64,000 bases of DNA from Acidimicrobiaceae bacterium (GTDB taxonomy: Bacteria; Actinomycetota; Acidimicrobiia; Acidimicrobiales; RAAP-2): contig DAHUZK010000008.1 of assembly GCA_027306605.1 (NCBI GenBank), positions 62,001 to 126,000 on the forward strand, read 5' to 3'. Below are positions 61,277 to 64,000 of this stretch, in pieces (the first letter of the stretch is position 1; each line of letters opens with the position of its first letter). The position numbers and the translations under genes are program-made. The notes under the pieces are model-generated. The model searched no databases. It was not told where the DNA came from and was given only the letters and a program-made list of their open reading frames with translations.

Positions 61277-62398
61277 GTGTCCTCGCCGGCGCGGTCCGTC
61301 CACCCGCTGGCGTGGTGGCTGTGGGGAGGCGCACTCGCCGCGGCCGCGATGCAGACGAGCGCCCCGAACCCGTTCCTGCTCCTCCTCATCGCCGCGGTGG
61401 CCTGTTTCGTGGTCGCCACCTGCCGGGGAAACGCCCCGTGGTCACGGTCGCTGGGTTTCTTCTTGAAGCTGGGGACGGCGGTGGTCGCCATCCGCATCGC
61501 GGTCGAGATCCTCTTCGGTCAGCGCGGTGTTCCCGGACACGTTCTGTTCACCTTGCCGCGCGCGCCGCTGCCCCCGTGGGCAGCGGCGGTCAGCATCGGT
61601 GGAGCGGTGACGCTCGAATCGGTTGTCACCGCGGCCGTCCTCGGTCTGCAGATCGCGGTGATCCTGGTGTGTTTCGGCGCGGCGAACTCGCTCGTGAGCC
61701 CGTACCGTTTGCTGCGCTGTCTTCCCCCTGTCCTCTACGAGGCCGGTGTGGCGGTCACCGTGGCCCTGTCCTTCACCCCTGAGCTGATCGAGACCATCGG
61801 CACCGTGCGCCAAGCGCGTCGTCTGCGCGGAGTCCCCTCGAGAGGCCTGCGAGGGATGAGAGGAATCGCGGTACCCGTACTCGAGGGTGCCCTCGACCGT
61901 TCGCTACAGCTGGCCAGCTCCATGGACGCCCGCGGGTACGGACGGCGCAGCGAAGCGGGCAACATGATCCGGGTCCTGGCCACCGTGTCCGTCGCCGCCG
62001 GCTTGCTCCTGGCGGCAGTCGGCGTGTACGGAGTCGTCGTGGCAGGGTCCCTCTTCGGTTTGGGCCTTCCCGTCCTCGCGGTGGCCGTCGCCCTGTGCGC
62101 ATCGGGGCTCGCGCTGGGCGGCCGCCGGGCGCAGCGGTCCAGGTATCGGCCCGACCGGTGGGGGGGCGCGGAATGGGCCATTGTCACGTCGGGCCTGGCC
62201 GCCGTCGCCGCCATGGCGCTGGCCCATGCGCTCGAGGTGCCCGGGATGGTGGTGTCCTTCGTCCCGCTCGGCGTCCCACCCGTACCCGTGCTGCCGGTCG
62301 TGGGGATCCTGTTGGCCGGCACGCCGGCCTTCGTCGCGCCGGCGAGGAGGGCGGCCCGCGCCGTTTCGCAGCCCTCGGTCGAGGCGGTGCCGGTGTGA
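61277..62398 (+). CDS. ecfT: ECF transporter transmembrane component EcfT
   Basis: The coupling membrane subunit of an energy-coupling-factor importer. Several hydrophobic helices precede LASSMDARGYGRR, the Ala-Arg-Gly coupling-helix motif that contacts the ATPases, and an earlier copy IGTVRQARRLRG, as EcfT has two. Further helices follow, more than in most EcfT proteins, giving 373 residues. GTG 61277 is chosen because GGAGGAG lies at the right distance; GTG 61271 overlaps the preceding stop. It overlaps the ATPase gene by GTGA. Under the cobalamin riboswitch, so B12 or a precursor is the likely substrate. Confidence 0.9.
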   Translation: MSSPARSVHPLAWWLWGGALAAAAMQTSAPNPFLLLLIAAVACFVVATCRGNAPWSRSLGFFLKLGTAVVAIRIAVEILFGQRGVPGHVLFTLPRAPLPPWAAAVSIGGAVTLESVVTAAVLGLQIAVILVCFGAANSLVSPYRLLRCLPPVLYEAGVAVTVALSFTPELIETIGTVRQARRLRGVPSRGLRGMRGIAVPVLEGALDRSLQLASSMDARGYGRRSEAGNMIRVLATVSVAAGLLLAAVGVYGVVVAGSLFGLGLPVLAVAVALCASGLALGGRRAQRSRYRPDRWGGAEWAIVTSGLAAVAAMALAHALEVPGMVVSFVPLGVPPVPVLPVVGILLAGTPAFVAPARRAARAVSQPSVEAVPV

Positions 62399-64000
62399 TC
62401 CGTTTCGAGGGCGTGTCCTTCACCTACAGCGGCGCGGCGCGGCCGACCCTGGCGGACCTCACCCTGGAGGTCCCCGAGGGTGAGCTGTGCGTCGTGGTCG
62501 GGGAGACCGGGACCGGGAAGTCGACGTTGCTGCGGGCCGTCAACGGTCTCGTCCCGTCCTTCAGCGGCGGGGCGCTCGCCGGCACCGTCACCGTGGACGG
62601 GCGCTCGACCCGGGACCATCGCCCTCGTGACCTGGCGGACGTCGTCGGGTACGTCGGCCAGAACCCCCTGAGCAGCTTCGTGACAGAGCGCGTCGAAGAC
62701 GAGCTGGCCTACACCATGGAGAACCTCGGGATCGATCCCAGTGCCATGCGCAGACGTGTGGAGGACACGGTTGACCTGCTGGGCCTCCACGAGCTGCGCG
62801 ACCGACCGCTCCGGTCGCTCTCGGGCGGTCAGCAACAGCGCGTGGCCATCGGGGCCGTCCTCACGGCTTCCCCGCGCGTGCTCGTGCTCGACGAGCCCAC
62901 CTCCGCGCTCGACCCAGCGGCCGCCGAGGAGGTCCTCAACGCGTTGACCCGCTTGGTGCAGGATCTCGGTCTGACCGTCGTCATGGCCGAACACCGGCTC
63001 GAGCGCGTGCTCCCCTTCGCCGACCGCATGGTTCTGATCCCCGGCGACGGTGCGCCGGTGGTCGTGGGCCGGCCGGCGGAGATCATGCGCACGGCCACCG
63101 TGGCGCCACCGCTGGTCGAGCTCGGGCGTCACGTCGGGTGGGATCCGCTGCCGCTGACCGTGCGGGACGCACGTCGCAAGGCATTGAACCTCCGCACTCG
63201 CATCGCGCCACTGTGTCCGGGGAGGAGGCGGGAACCCGAGCAGCCACGCCGGGAAGTGGCCCAGGCGAGGAAGGTGGGTGTTCACTACGGATCCGTGGTG
63301 GCGCTGGGGAGAGTGGACCTCGCCATCCGTCGCGGGGAGGTCACCGTGCTGATGGGACGGAACGGATCGGGGAAGTCGACGCTCTTGGCCACGCTCTCGG
63401 GTGGAAGGACTCCAGACCGGGGCTCGGTGACCGTCGGAGGCCTCGATCCGCGTTCGCTGCGGCCGGCCGCGCTCATTCGGCAGGTGGGGCTGGTCCCCCA
63501 GGATCCGGCCCTGCTCCTCTACGGGGAGTCCGTGTCCGACGAGTGCCACAGCGCGGACCGCGCGTCGGCGCTCGAGACGGGAGCGACGCGCAACGTGCTC
63601 GACCGCATCCTGCCGGGCGTACCGGCGGATCGCCACCCCCGCGACCTCTCGGAGGGCCAGCGCCTGGCCCTGGCCCTGGCCGTCGTGCTGGCTCCTGCAC
63701 CTCCCCTCGTCCTGCTCGACGAGCCGACGAGAGGCCTCGACTATCCGAGCAAGGACCGCCTCATCGCGGTCCTCCTCGAGCTTGCCCGGGACGGCCACGC
63801 CGTGGTGCTCGCCACCCACGACGTCGAGCTCGCGGCGAGGGTCGCCCACCGTGCCGTCGTCCTCGCCGACGGCGAGGTCATTGCCGACGGTCCGGCCCAC
63901 GACGTGGTGTGCCACTCGCCGGTGTTCGCCCCCCAGGTCGCCAAGGTCCTCGCCCCCGACGAGTGGCTGACTCTCGACGAAGTGCGCCTCGCTCTCGAAA
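62395..64000 (+). CDS. ecfA: ECF transporter ATPase, two fused ABC domains (partial at 3' end)
   Basis: EcfA and EcfA' are fused in one chain. The first ABC domain has Walker A GETGTGKST (36-44), signature LSGGQQQRVA, Walker B VLVLDEPTSALD and the H-loop AEHRLERV. The second has GRNGSGKST, LSEGQRLALA (Glu for Gly in the signature), VLLDEPTRGLD and ATHDVE. GTG 62395 overlaps the ecfT stop. The frame is open to the last base, so the end lies outside, as would an EcfS substrate-binding subunit, which is not seen in this window. Confidence 0.93.
   Translation, partial: MIRFEGVSFTYSGAARPTLADLTLEVPEGELCVVVGETGTGKSTLLRAVNGLVPSFSGGALAGTVTVDGRSTRDHRPRDLADVVGYVGQNPLSSFVTERVEDELAYTMENLGIDPSAMRRRVEDTVDLLGLHELRDRPLRSLSGGQQQRVAIGAVLTASPRVLVLDEPTSALDPAAAEEVLNALTRLVQDLGLTVVMAEHRLERVLPFADRMVLIPGDGAPVVVGRPAEIMRTATVAPPLVELGRHVGWDPLPLTVRDARRKALNLRTRIAPLCPGRRREPEQPRREVAQARKVGVHYGSVVALGRVDLAIRRGEVTVLMGRNGSGKSTLLATLSGGRTPDRGSVTVGGLDPRSLRPAALIRQVGLVPQDPALLLYGESVSDECHSADRASALETGATRNVLDRILPGVPADRHPRDLSEGQRLALALAVVLAPAPPLVLLDEPTRGLDYPSKDRLIAVLLELARDGHAVVLATHDVELAARVAHRAVVLADGEVIADGPAHDVVCHSPVFAPQVAKVLAPDEWLTLDEVRLALE

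Noticed and set aside
61735-63915. Reverse open frame of about 726 codons opposite ecfT/ecfA
   Set aside because: Shadow frame; the plus strand carries two full ABC domains with motifs.

Overview
The window is about 70% G+C and reads as chromosomal DNA of a high-GC actinobacterium, most likely class Acidimicrobiia. The reasons are the actinobacterial run disA-carD-ispD-ispF-rlmB, an actinobacterial-type HemQ, a CysO-like sulfur carrier, frequent GTG starts with ATGA/GTGA stop-start overlaps, and copies of the 'GYWLVASDGGIFSFG' repeat that is common in secreted proteins of Acidimicrobiia. Placement below class level is not attempted. No rRNA, CRISPR array, prophage or intact insertion sequence is visible.

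Layout. 1-12.5 kb is core metabolism: the 3' end of disA, carD, two MEP isoprenoid genes, an rRNA methyltransferase, a Tat-exported amidohydrolase, tRNA-Thr, a compatible-solute cluster (otsB convergent with gpgS-otsA), a SAM-riboswitch-controlled threonine-synthase-like/sulfur-carrier operon, groEL under CIRCE, and hemQ. 12.5-24 kb holds the nickel-pincer cofactor genes in two places (larE with a NIL-domain partner; larB-larC coupled to a PLP decarboxylase), separated by a TetR-controlled SRPBCC/metallo-beta-lactamase pair, a DHA2 exporter overlapping an amidase, and a DsbA-family protein. 24-34 kb has pheA, an amidohydrolase plus two VOC proteins, a second DHA2 exporter, a 5'-3' exonuclease, tRNA-Ser, typA and two unrecognised genes. 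34-46 kb has a patatin, the giant helicase Lhr, a 5-oxoprolinase operon (pxpA and fused pxpBC), a TauE permease, a CYTH-CHAD protein and a Nudix enzyme. 47.2-52 kb is looser, less GC-rich and accessory in character: a broken methyltransferase, an intact methyltransferase, a 57-residue HTH protein, a lipoprotein, an acetyltransferase and an APH(6)-like kinase. 52-58.5 kb returns to dense genes (deacetylase-like, UspA, CoA transferase, sulfatase, esterase).

The most striking system is at 58.6-64 kb. A cobalamin riboswitch precedes a secreted alpha/alpha-toroid protein, a secreted and membrane-anchored DUF4430 protein, an EcfT permease and a double-ATPase EcfA that runs off the window. Toroid plus DUF4430 are the two domains of animal intrinsic factor/transcobalamin, here made as two bacterial polypeptides, so the operon looks like a cell-surface B12 capture device feeding an ECF importer.

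Regulation seen directly: SAM and cobalamin riboswitches, CIRCE, a perfect palindrome between a TetR gene and its divergent target, and many translationally coupled gene pairs.
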